Source: JBBRZF01 sp038236965
Lineage (GTDB): Bacteria; Acidobacteriota; Terriglobia; Terriglobales; Acidobacteriaceae
Assembly: GCA_038236965.1 (NCBI GenBank)
Contig: JBBRZF010000065.1
Span: 1-16,822, forward strand
Length of the DNA stretch: 16,822 nt
Reading direction: 5' to 3'
In this document: positions 1 to 6,298 of the stretch, piece by piece
How the letters are laid out: every line of letters starts with the position of its first letter
Numbering within the stretch: the first letter of the stretch is position 1
Notes under the pieces: generated by a model
The model's input: the letters and a program-made list of their open reading frames with translations, nothing else
What the model was told of the DNA's origin: nothing
Databases searched by the model: none
Translations under genes and position numbers: made by a program

Positions 1-130
1 GTGATGTCAACGAAAGGTCGGAGGAGGGGGCACCGCGGATTTGCGCGGGAAGGGCGAGTTCGTTATCGTGAAAATTTTGAGGTGTTGTGTTGCGCGGGGC
101 TTCGGCAGAGGGGGGCACTTTGCGCGTTTC

Positions 131-185
131 TAGTCCCACCACTGCCGTGGTGGGCTAATGAATTCCGTCGCCTGTGGCGACTGGT
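131..185. repeat. Double-hairpin intergenic element (type 1)
   Basis: Two consecutive perfect palindromes lie close together. The first is CCCACCAC (135-142), loop TGCC, GTGGTGGG (147-154). The second is GTCGCC (167-172), loop TGT, GGCGAC (176-181). The linker is GCTAATGAATTCC-like. There is no T tract, so this is not a classic terminator. A pair of GC hairpins with a short AT-rich linker is the layout of REP/BIME-like interspersed palindromic elements. From memory, repeats with a similar shape are frequent in acidobacterial intergenic DNA, but only this one copy is in the window. Confidence 0.5.
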
Positions 186-298
186 CGTCGAGGAGGGCGC
201 GGCGTGCCGGAATGGGGGCGGATGTTCGGATTCTGTACCGCCGGAAAATTCCTGACGAAGTTGGGCAGCGGCTAGGCACGAAGTTCAAGAGCAACACC

Positions 299-378
299 CA
301 GGCGAGCTGTGCTCGCCCGCCACGGACGAGGGCGTCCGGGCCCACACGAAACAACAAGGCCAGGACAAGATCAAAAGA
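299..378 (+). repeat. Double-hairpin interspersed repeat, copy A
   Basis: The element contains hairpin GGCGAGC (301-307), loop TGT, GCTCGCC (311-317), then hairpin CGGACG (323-328), loop AGGG, CGTCCG (333-338). A purine-rich CAAG/CAAAAG tail follows to about 378. A second copy lies inverted at 16190-16266. The two are almost identical over the roughly 40 bases covering both hairpins, apart from the first loop and one indel, and diverge in the tail. Two similar copies 16 kb apart in non-coding DNA show it is a dispersed repeat. It has no coding capacity. Confidence 0.75.
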
Positions 379-398
379 CCCATTTGGGCAATCCGCAA

Positions 399-446
399 AA
401 AGCAAAAAAGGCGGCTGCCCGTCGCGGTACGGGTTGCAGCCGCCTT
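399..446 (-). terminator. Rho-independent terminator of the 549-1217 gene
   Basis: AAGGCGGCTGC (408-418) pairs perfectly with GCAGCCGCCTT (436-446). An inner CCCGT/ACGGG pairing (418-422 with 429-433) can replace the innermost pairs. Read on the minus strand, the stem is followed by TTTTTTGCTTTTT. It sits about 100 bases downstream of the minus-strand gene ending at 549. Confidence 0.85.
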
Positions 447-548
447 GTGAATTTCTACCAACGATCTTCCGTTAACGATTTACTGTTAGCGGTCGAATGC
501 AAAGATCTGAGTGCGACGCGAAAGCACCTTGTCGCAACCGGGCATCCA

Positions 549-1217
549 CTAGTCGTTCGAAATGGCCCAGCCTTTGTTACCGTTGTTGACGATGCGCACT
601 TTGTTCTTTTGCGGTGCACCGTGATAATAATCGGCACCATGCTTCTGGATGACGGTGGCGCGCTGATAGGCCGGCAGGGATTGCAATTCCTTGCCGCTGG
701 CGTCGAACAGGTCGCCCATCGTGTTCGGTGCCCACTGCCATGTGTATTCGACGACGGCAATATTGGGTCCGCTCATGGTGACTTTCTGGACTTCCAGCAA
801 TTTCTTGGTGGCCAGAGGAATCTTGTAGGTGGTGGTTCCGTCCTTATCTACGACTGGCTTGAGTTCCGGGAACGCCGCCACCGCCGCCACACCTTTTGCG
901 GTGAGTTTGATGGGCTTGCGCGCTTCCTTGTCGGGCTTGCCGATGGTGACCAGGCCAGCCTTTTCAAGCACGGTGTAGTGGGGCTCAACGGCCGTGCTCC
1001 AGCCGATGAGTCCGGTCATGAATTCCATGGTGGATGGACCGCGAGACTTGAATTGCTGCTCGATGACCTTGGCAGCTTCTTCAGGCTTCACAACTTTTTT
1101 GGACTGATAAACGACCCAGCCGATGCCACCGACAAACACAGAGACAAGCAGGAAGACGATGAGTAGAGGGCCGAACGAGGACGTCTGCTTTTCCATTTCT
1201 ATTTCTTGTTCAAACAT
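549..1217 (-). CDS. Membrane-anchored protein of unknown function
   Basis: A 222-residue protein that I do not recognise. Residues 16-37 form one hydrophobic helix (SFGPLLIVFLLVSVFVGG region) after a short acidic N-terminus and before KK, so the protein is probably anchored in the inner membrane with a periplasmic C-terminal domain. Residues about 45-110 are helical and charged, with a 'LEKAGLVTIGK ... LTAKG' stretch that resembles a winged-helix fold, although this is only an impression. The rest is beta-rich and ends WAISND. The start at 1217 is chosen over an in-frame upstream ATG at 1292 and a downstream ATG at 1196 because GGGAGG lies 8 bases before it. That ribosome site is part of a small hairpin (1218-1231). 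The gene has its own promoter candidate and terminator, so it is probably monocistronic. Confidence 0.8.
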   Translation of the reverse strand: MFEQEIEMEKQTSSFGPLLIVFLLVSVFVGGIGWVVYQSKKVVKPEEAAKVIEQQFKSRGPSTMEFMTGLIGWSTAVEPHYTVLEKAGLVTIGKPDKEARKPIKLTAKGVAAVAAFPELKPVVDKDGTTTYKIPLATKKLLEVQKVTMSGPNIAVVEYTWQWAPNTMGDLFDASGKELQSLPAYQRATVIQKHGADYYHGAPQKNKVRIVNNGNKGWAISND

Positions 1218-1231
1218 GGAGGTATCCCTCC
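1218..1231 (-). promoter_or_regulatory. Hairpin enclosing the ribosome-binding site
   Basis: On the minus strand the leader reads GGAGG-GATA-CCTCC immediately before the ATG at 1217. The Shine-Dalgarno GGAGG can pair perfectly with CCTCC over a four-base loop, which would mask the ribosome site. The pairing is visible. A regulatory role is inference. Confidence 0.4.
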
Positions 1232-1292
1232 CAGGAGAGTACCGTACAATTCGCGGACAGCAGTCCGACGACGCATTTGGTTGCGTAATCAA

Positions 1293-1322
1293 ATTCTAGG
1301 CCTGTGGAACAGCCGATTCCAA
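1293..1322 (-). promoter_or_regulatory. Candidate sigma-70 promoter for the 549-1217 gene
   Basis: Minus-strand -35 TTGGAA (1317-1322, four of six consensus) and -10 TAGAAT (1293-1298, five of six) are separated by 18 bases. Transcription would start about 70 bases before the ATG at 1217. It lies in the divergent spacer shared with the lipid kinase gene. No equally good plus-strand promoter was found. Confidence 0.4.
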
Positions 1323-1402
1323 GCTGTTTTCGCAGGGAGGGGCCAGAAAAAGCAACCTAAAGTAACTTATTACACGATGCAGCTACATAGAAATCTGGAG
1401 TG

Positions 1403-2344
1403 ATGAAGAAAGCGACGCTGCTCTATAACCCGCAGGCTGGCGACGGCCGTTCGCGAAAGGCGCTGGTGGAAAGCGCTGCCGCTGTTTTGCGCGCGGCGGG
1501 AGTGGAAACGATTTTGTTTGGGACGCGCGGCGCGGGAACGGCGTCGGCACAAACCTATGAAGCGCTCGCGAATGGTTGCGACACGGTGATGGCGTGCGGC
1601 GGCGATGGAACGGTGCATGAAGTATTGCAGGCGATGGTGGGGAGCGGAACGGAAGCGGCGCTGGCGATACTGCCACTGGGAACCGGCAACGTGCTGGCGA
1701 ACGACATCGGCATCCCGCTGGATGCAGCAGAGGCGGCGCAATGGGCGCTGGCGGCGGAGGCTCGTCGGGTGCCTGCGGGATTGATTCGTTATGCGGACGC
1801 GAGCGGCGCGCAAGGGGAACGCTATTTCACGGTGGCGGCAGGAATTGGTTCGCATGCGACGATGATCTATCAATCGACGGCCGCGCGAAAAAATCAGAAT
1901 GGCATGCTGGCCTATTACAAGACGGGATTCACGCTGCTGTTTCGCGCTCCGTTCGTGGAGTACGAGGCGGAGATCGTCGATGACGATGGCACGGAACGCA
2001 CGACGAAACTGGTGGACCTGCTGGTGATGCGTGTGGATAGCTTCGGAGGATTGATGAAGCGATGGCATGCGGGAGGTTCGCTGGAGCATGCGCATTTGCA
2101 CCTGGTTGCAAACCATGGGGCGAAGCGTCGCGACCTGTTTCGATTTGTGGCGGCGATCCTGATGGGGCGTCGGTGGATGCCGAAGGGCGTGGAGTTTCTG
2201 TCGGCAAAACGCATCGTGTGCCGCGCACTTGGCGAAGGCGATGCGCGTATTCATGTGGAAGCGGATGGAGAATTTCTGGGCGGTCTTCCGGTGGAGATCA
2301 GCGTGGTGCCGAACGCATTCACGATGCTGTTGCCGCGGCGGTGA
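1403..2344 (+). CDS. Diacylglycerol kinase-family lipid kinase
   Basis: A 313-residue protein of the DAGK/YegS/sphingosine-kinase catalytic family, which phosphorylates a lipid hydroxyl (diacylglycerol or a related lipid) with ATP at the cytoplasmic face of the membrane. Visible signatures are the nucleotide-loop start NPQAG (9-13), the catalytic GGDGTVHEV (66-74), PLGTGN (91-96) and, in the C-terminal beta domain, EADGE, the usual place for the general base Asp of this family. The length is normal for a soluble bacterial member. The exact substrate cannot be read from sequence. ATG 1403 is preferred to the overlapping GTG 1400. GGAG at 1397-1400 is unusually close to it, so translation initiation may be weak or atypical. 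The same-strand gene at 2483 follows after 138 bases with a hairpin between. Confidence 0.9.
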   Translation: MKKATLLYNPQAGDGRSRKALVESAAAVLRAAGVETILFGTRGAGTASAQTYEALANGCDTVMACGGDGTVHEVLQAMVGSGTEAALAILPLGTGNVLANDIGIPLDAAEAAQWALAAEARRVPAGLIRYADASGAQGERYFTVAAGIGSHATMIYQSTAARKNQNGMLAYYKTGFTLLFRAPFVEYEAEIVDDDGTERTTKLVDLLVMRVDSFGGLMKRWHAGGSLEHAHLHLVANHGAKRRDLFRFVAAILMGRRWMPKGVEFLSAKRIVCRALGEGDARIHVEADGEFLGGLPVEISVVPNAFTMLLPRR

Positions 2345-2398
2345 CAAGGCGGCCAGGTGGTAACGTAGGACATTGCGCTTGCTAACTTGGTGAGGAAT

Positions 2399-2433
2399 CC
2401 CAGGTTAGCGCCAAAGGCGGGCGCGAACCTGGG
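2399..2433 (+). repeat. Long hairpin in the leader of the YdjM-like gene
   Basis: CCCAGGTT (2399-2406) pairs with AACCTGGG (2426-2433). After an A/G mismatch, GCGCC (2408-2412) pairs with GGCGC (2420-2424), around a seven-base loop. There are 13 paired positions in 35 bases. No T run follows on either strand, so it is not a standard terminator. It could be another interspersed palindromic element or a 5'-leader structure. Confidence 0.5.
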
Positions 2434-2482
2434 GCAGCAATAGGGTTGAGGCACCATCAAGTTCGGGGACAGGCGAGAAAAC

Positions 2483-3589
2483 ATGGAACCAGTCACACAC
2501 TTTTTGACGGGCGCAGTGATGGCTCGTGCAGGCTTCACGCGCAAGACGGCGCTGGCGACGGCAACGATGGTGCTGGCCGCGGAAGCGCCTGATATCGACA
2601 TCCTGTGGTACACGGGCGGATCTGCGGTGGGCTTTGTGCATCATCGCGGATTCACGCATACGCTCGTCGGCATTCCCGTGATCGCTGCGCTGGTGGTGGG
2701 CTTCCTGTTTCTGTGGAACAAGTGGTATCGGCGAGTGAAACCGCCGAACGAGCATAGGCCGGCGGGACAGGCGCCGCCGCTGCCTGTCCGCTGGAAATAT
2801 CTGTTTGGGCTGGCGTGCCTGGCGGGGTATTCGCATCTGCTGCTGGACTTTACGAACAACTACGGCATACGACTGTTCTGGCCGTTCTCGCCGCGCTGGT
2901 ATTCGTGGGACATCGTGTACATCGTGGACCCGATCATCCTGGTGGTGCTGATGGCGGGACTAGTGCTGCCTTCTTTGTTTTCGCTGGTGAACGACGAGAT
3001 AGGAGCGCGCAGTAAAGGTCCGAAGGGACGAGGCGGGGCGATGGCGGCGCTGGTGATTTTTGCTTTGATCTGGGGAGTACGCGATTACGAACATCGGCGC
3101 GCGATTGCGGCCATGGACGCGGTGCAGTATCAAGGGCAGAACGCAAATCGTGTGGCGGCATATCCGTACCAGAGTAATCCGTTCAAATGGCATGGAGTGG
3201 TGGAGACGGACGAGTCATACGAAACGGTAGTGGTCGATTCGCTGCGTCCGGAGGTGGACCCGAATGGACGCGCGCTGACCTACTACAAGCCACAAGAATC
3301 GGAGGCGTTGAAAGCGGTGCGCGAATCGTACCTGGGACGCGCTTATTTCCAGTGGGCGGCGTTTCCGGTGGCCGAGGTTGAGAAGCGTGATTCGTCGATG
3401 GGCGGCGGATACGTAGTGCGCGTAAAGGACCTGCGCTTTGCATATCCGGAACGACGGAATACGCCGCTGAGTACTTACTATTATTTAAGCGATGATTTCC
3501 GCGTGACGTCGGCGGGATTCCGTGCGGCGAACGCGTTGCAAGACCGCATGGAAAGCGATGTCCCGCCGGAGAACGGGAAGGCTCGGTAG
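2483..3589 (+). CDS. YdjM-like membrane-bound metal-dependent hydrolase
   Basis: A 368-residue integral membrane protein of the YdjM family (LexA-regulated inner-membrane proteins annotated as putative metal-dependent hydrolases). Family motifs are THFLTGA near the N-terminus (5-11), APDID (35-39), HHRGFTHT (53-60) and SHLLLD (117-122). The His/Asp residues are the presumed metal ligands. Hydrophobic helices lie at about 62-79, 104-120, 142-166 and 186-199. The C-terminal 170 residues are a soluble, probably periplasmic domain not typical of the short E. coli form. The substrate is unknown. A GGCGAG ribosome site lies a few bases before the ATG. The gene ends just before a strong terminator and converges on the DedA-like gene. 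Confidence 0.85.
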   Translation: MEPVTHFLTGAVMARAGFTRKTALATATMVLAAEAPDIDILWYTGGSAVGFVHHRGFTHTLVGIPVIAALVVGFLFLWNKWYRRVKPPNEHRPAGQAPPLPVRWKYLFGLACLAGYSHLLLDFTNNYGIRLFWPFSPRWYSWDIVYIVDPIILVVLMAGLVLPSLFSLVNDEIGARSKGPKGRGGAMAALVIFALIWGVRDYEHRRAIAAMDAVQYQGQNANRVAAYPYQSNPFKWHGVVETDESYETVVVDSLRPEVDPNGRALTYYKPQESEALKAVRESYLGRAYFQWAAFPVAEVEKRDSSMGGGYVVRVKDLRFAYPERRNTPLSTYYYLSDDFRVTSAGFRAANALQDRMESDVPPENGKAR

Positions 3590-3596
3590 GACGACG

Positions 3597-3710
3597 AATT
3601 GGTAATTGGGTAATTGGTAATTTGGTGATTGAAGGTCAAAAGCAAGAGCAAGGCCACGGCTTGATGTCGTGGCCTTTTCATTTACCCAATTACCAATTAC
3701 CCACTTACAA
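3597..3710. repeat. AT-rich nested inverted repeat around a terminator
   Basis: Tracts of TAATTGG units flank the terminator on both sides. GGGTAATTGGTAATT at 3608-3622 is the exact reverse complement of 3688-3702, and the terminator stem sits in the 65-base interior. The left arm has about four TAATT units and the right arm about three on the opposite strand. The base composition is very different from the surrounding GC-rich genes. It lies between two convergent genes. Confidence 0.7.
3650..3680 (+). terminator. Terminator between convergent genes
   Basis: AAGGCCACG (3650-3658) pairs perfectly with CGTGGCCTT (3668-3676) around a nine-base loop and is followed by TTCATTT on the plus strand. 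It ends the 2483-3589 gene. On the minus strand the stem is followed by a looser T-containing run, so it may also act on transcripts of the 3717-4355 gene. Confidence 0.8.
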
Positions 3711-3716
3711 AATTCC

Positions 3717-4355
3717 TTAGTCTGCCATTTCCTCGGCGGGAGGTTCGTGGGTTGCGCGCCATTTGACGATGGCGACGATGAGCAGGATTATCGCGGCGAT
3801 GATTCCTAGGGTGAGCAGGGGATGCGTCTTGACGATGGTCTGCGTGATGGCGACGATCTCGGGGCCGAATTTGATGGTGAGGCAGGCGAGGATGACAAAT
3901 CTGGCGAGGCGTCCGGTAAAGATGGCGAGCAGGAAGTGTGCGACGTTCATCTCGGCGATTCCGGCGGAAAAGACGAAGAGTTTAAAGGGCGTGCCGGGCG
4001 GCATCATGGCGGGGAGGATGAGGGCGAGGTCGCCGTATTTTTCCGACATGCCGTGAATGCGGCGGAATTTGCGTTCGCCAATGCGCTTGACGAGGAAGGC
4101 TTCGCCACCTTTGTATCCGACGAAGTAGGGGACAAGGCTGCCGAGGGCGGAACCGACGGCGGCCATAGAGCCGTAGAGCAGGCTTCGGCGCGGATCGATG
4201 TGGACGTAATAGGCGACGAGGGGATCGATGGGGATTCCGAAGAATGACGCATCAACGAGAGCGATGACGAAGACCGCCCATGGGCCGCCTAACGGCGCCA
4301 GCGCGGCCATGATGTAGTTCTTGTACAGATCGAAGAAGTGTTTGAGAACTTTCAA
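3717..4355 (-). CDS. DedA/VTT-domain membrane protein
   Basis: A 212-residue polytopic inner-membrane protein with a VTT (DedA, SNARE-associated) domain. Members are linked to phospholipid and undecaprenyl-phosphate translocation and to membrane homeostasis. Signatures are the acidic re-entrant segment 'VDASFFGIPIDP' (34-45), the PGTPFK turn (120-125) and TGRLARF (147-153), matching the conserved G-x-x-x-R of the family. A last helix (about 178-197) ends in a basic, then acidic, cytoplasmic tail. The assigned start is TTG at 4355. The only nearby ATG is codon 16 and would remove the N-terminal amphipathic segment. No strong Shine-Dalgarno is seen, so the start is uncertain. The 142-base spacer before the DUF3891 gene contains no other feature I can support. 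Confidence 0.85.
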   Translation of the reverse strand: MKVLKHFFDLYKNYIMAALAPLGGPWAVFVIALVDASFFGIPIDPLVAYYVHIDPRRSLLYGSMAAVGSALGSLVPYFVGYKGGEAFLVKRIGERKFRRIHGMSEKYGDLALILPAMMPPGTPFKLFVFSAGIAEMNVAHFLLAIFTGRLARFVILACLTIKFGPEIVAITQTIVKTHPLLTLGIIAAIILLIVAIVKWRATHEPPAEEMAD

Positions 4356-4497
4356 CGGACTCGGGAACTCATCTCTTATGGAATGGGCAATGACGCAGGA
4401 TTGGATGCGAAAGAGAATTGTAAATGCTGAGGGGCAAGCGCGTCATGGAGTGAAAGGAAAGAGCGACGAGGAGTTCTGCCGAGAGCATATCGCGAAC

Positions 4498-5280
4498 TCA
4501 GTTTTCCAGTTGGCAGAGGATGGCGCGGGGCGCGTAGCCGCCATCTGCCTGCGGAATGAACGCAGGGCATTGCAATATCACTGGAACGGCCAGGGGCGAT
4601 GCCGACAACACACAGCGCTCGCCTGCACGCGTGAGGCGTACCGGACCTTGCCCGAAATCCTGAGGGAACTCCACATTCGCGTTGGAACCGCTGCACAGAT
4701 AAAGCGAGAGCAGGTCGCAGAACTGCAATAGCTTCAGAGCACTTTCGATCTCACTTTCTTTACCCGGGGTGCCTGCCAGTTTCGCTTGGCGAGCTTTTTC
4801 AGCATTTACAAAATGCTGCAGCCGTTCTCGATGCTCCGGCGAATCGTTCGATGTGCGCAAACGATATTCGGCGATCCACGAAAAATGCCGGCTCACGGTC
4901 GCCCCCCCGAGGTCGTCGATCACCATCGCGTTTTCCACCGAAGCACTCCATGCGGGAATGAACATATCGGGCAAAAGCTCGATAAAGGTCACCGGCTTGC
5001 CATTCTTGTTGAAGCTCGGCTTTGCCGGATGCGGGATAGCGCCATCGAACTGACGCCAGCCTTCGTCGTGCTGGCCTATGCACTCGATCACCCCGGGAGT
5101 GAGTTGCGGAAAGCGGTCGGCATCCAACGATGACGCTATGTGGCCGGAAAGGCGCGCATGGTCTGGCTGCGTGACCAGCCAGTACTCCGCCGGCGCTTGC
5201 CGCTGCATGTGCTCCACTGCCTTCCACGCTGCGACGAATTGCGTTCCCGTTGCTTGATCGCCGGTTCCTCTTAGGATCAT
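4498..5280 (-). CDS. DUF3891 family protein
   Basis: A 260-residue soluble protein that I place in DUF3891, a family without known function. Recognisable features are the 'QPDHARLSG' segment (38-46), typical of the start of the domain, and the H-D-E-G-W motif (71-75) following 'CIGQ'. The conserved His/Asp/Glu residues suggest a metal site, but that is inference. Compared with the usual form, about 30 extra residues precede the domain. The start at 5280 has GGAAGAG a few bases upstream. The second Met (25) lies inside the extension and has no such site. The gene begins 28 bases after the DUF488 gene on the same strand, so the two are likely cotranscribed. Confidence 0.8.
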   Translation of the reverse strand: MILRGTGDQATGTQFVAAWKAVEHMQRQAPAEYWLVTQPDHARLSGHIASSLDADRFPQLTPGVIECIGQHDEGWRQFDGAIPHPAKPSFNKNGKPVTFIELLPDMFIPAWSASVENAMVIDDLGGATVSRHFSWIAEYRLRTSNDSPEHRERLQHFVNAEKARQAKLAGTPGKESEIESALKLLQFCDLLSLYLCSGSNANVEFPQDFGQGPVRLTRAGERCVLSASPLAVPVILQCPAFIPQADGGYAPRAILCQLEN

Positions 5281-5308
5281 CTTCTCTTCCTATGGGCCTA
5301 TGGGCGCG

Positions 5309-5743
5309 CTATGGGCGCGGGCGCACGGCGCGTTTCGCGTTGTTCGATACCACCGACTTCAACGGTCCGCTGCTCGCCGGAGGTTTACGCACCCCTTCCA
5401 GCAATTCCTTCAACACCACCGCATTGTTGTACTGAACGTCGCGCGAAGCAAATACCAGCGTGAGCGCGGAATATTGCTCTCCTAGTTCGTGCAGCAACTC
5501 CAGGCTGGCTATCGCCTGCTCGTTGGCCAACTCCTGCAGATAGCGTTTGCGAAAGATAGGCCACTGCCGGGGACGCTCATGGAACCACTGGCGCAATTCA
5601 TTCGAAGGCGCGAGCTCTTTCAACCAGGCCTTCAGGCGGGCATTTTCCTTGCTCACGCCTCGGGGCCACAACCTGTCTACGAGCACACGCGCACCGTCCG
5701 AACGGGAGGGCGACTCATACGCACGTTTCAACAATATCTTCAT
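5309..5743 (-). CDS. DUF488 family protein, YeaO type
   Basis: A 144-residue protein of the short YeaO-like branch of DUF488. Signatures are RVLVDRLWPRG (19-29), WLKELAPS (40-47), and WFHERPRQWPIFRKRYLQEL (53-72), followed by LTLVFASRD in place of the usual 'LLYAARD' strand. The biochemical role is unknown. It has a basic, proline-rich C-terminal tail (VRPRP) beyond the conserved core. It is upstream of and close to the DUF3891 gene and divergent from the cytochrome gene, with a 95-base shared promoter region. No clear Shine-Dalgarno precedes the ATG. A second, different DUF488 protein is encoded at 14082-14612. Confidence 0.85.
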   Translation of the reverse strand: MKILLKRAYESPSRSDGARVLVDRLWPRGVSKENARLKAWLKELAPSNELRQWFHERPRQWPIFRKRYLQELANEQAIASLELLHELGEQYSALTLVFASRDVQYNNAVVLKELLEGVRKPPASSGPLKSVVSNNAKRAVRPRP

Positions 5744-5838
5744 CGGCTATGATGTTAACTCCGGCTGGCGAGAACTGCACGGTCTGTTAGACGTCAGCTT
5801 CGCCATTCGATTCTCTGACCTGGTTGACGAATTCTAAG

Positions 5839-6207
5839 ATGAGACTTTTTCAGCGAGTGTTACTAGCCTTCCTCACGGCGCTCTTGCTCATTGCGCTGTC
5901 CGGTTGCGAAGCCGCCGAACGCCGCAAGTCCGACGCCGAACTCGGACTCATGCCAGAGCAGGCTCGCGGACGCCACGTCTACGACCAAAATTGCATTCGG
6001 TGTCACGAACCGTATTCTCGCTGGGGAACCAAGGGTCCCACGCTCAAAGGCATTTACAAAAAGCAGTTTATGCCCAGCGGGCTCCCCGCCAACGACGACC
6101 GCATGCACGACGTGATCTCGATGGGAAAAGCCAAAATGCCCTCCTTCAGCCAGGCCTTGACCGAGCGCCAGATACAGGACCTCCTCTCCTATCTGAAAAC
6201 CCTCTAA
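5839..6207 (+). CDS. Monohaem cytochrome c lipoprotein
   Basis: A 122-residue exported electron carrier. Residues 1-22 are a lipoprotein signal (basic start, hydrophobic core, lipobox ALSG-C) with the lipidated Cys at 23. The haem is attached at CIRCH (52-56), and Met100 in KMPSF is the probable second axial ligand. The final helix 'ERQIQDLLSYLKTL' is the usual C-terminal helix of class I cytochromes c. The redox partner is not encoded nearby. ATG 5839 is chosen because it gives a standard signal peptide. An in-frame TTG at 5824 would add MTNSK. Neither has a good Shine-Dalgarno. It lies 91 bases before lipA on the same strand, with no visible functional link. Confidence 0.9.
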   Translation: MRLFQRVLLAFLTALLLIALSGCEAAERRKSDAELGLMPEQARGRHVYDQNCIRCHEPYSRWGTKGPTLKGIYKKQFMPSGLPANDDRMHDVISMGKAKMPSFSQALTERQIQDLLSYLKTL

Positions 6208-6283
6208 ATAGCGCCGCTGATCCGCCTTGAAGCCCGCTGGGCGAATACCCCGGCCCGGTTCGCCCCCTACCGCCGCGGCATCG

Positions 6284-6289
6284 TACAAT
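6284..6289 (+). promoter_or_regulatory. Candidate -10 element just before lipA
   Basis: TACAAT (five of six consensus) ends nine bases before the lipA ATG at 6299, and no Shine-Dalgarno is present. If used, transcription would begin at or next to the start codon, giving a leaderless message. No good -35 is visible, so this is weak. Confidence 0.25.
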
Positions 6290-6298
6290 AGTAGATAC

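Larger units (their letters stand above)
1..548. other. Gene-free, repeat-rich region
   Basis: No reading frame here has a credible start, ribosome site or recognisable protein. The open frames overlap palindromic repeats and give arginine-rich low-complexity translations typical of chance frames in GC-rich DNA. What can be seen is a double-hairpin element (131-185), a second double-hairpin element (299-378) and a minus-strand terminator (399-446) serving the gene that ends at 549. Bases 1-130 are G-rich on the plus strand and show nothing I can name. A short in-frame stretch ending at a TGA near base 70 could be the tail of a gene from outside the window, but nothing identifies it. Confidence 0.6.

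Noticed and set aside
1..255. An 84-codon frame from the left edge.
   Set aside because: It is arginine-rich, crosses the double-hairpin element and has no homology I can recognise.
309..1166. A 285-codon plus-strand open frame across the 549-1217 gene.
   Set aside because: It runs through the terminator and repeat, has no ribosome site and has a translation without domain features. The minus-strand gene has a membrane helix, ribosome site and terminator.
5291..5316. Three copies of TATGGGC between the DUF3891 and DUF488 genes.
   Set aside because: They are very short and partly inside the end of the DUF488 gene; this is compatible with simple slippage and no function can be argued.
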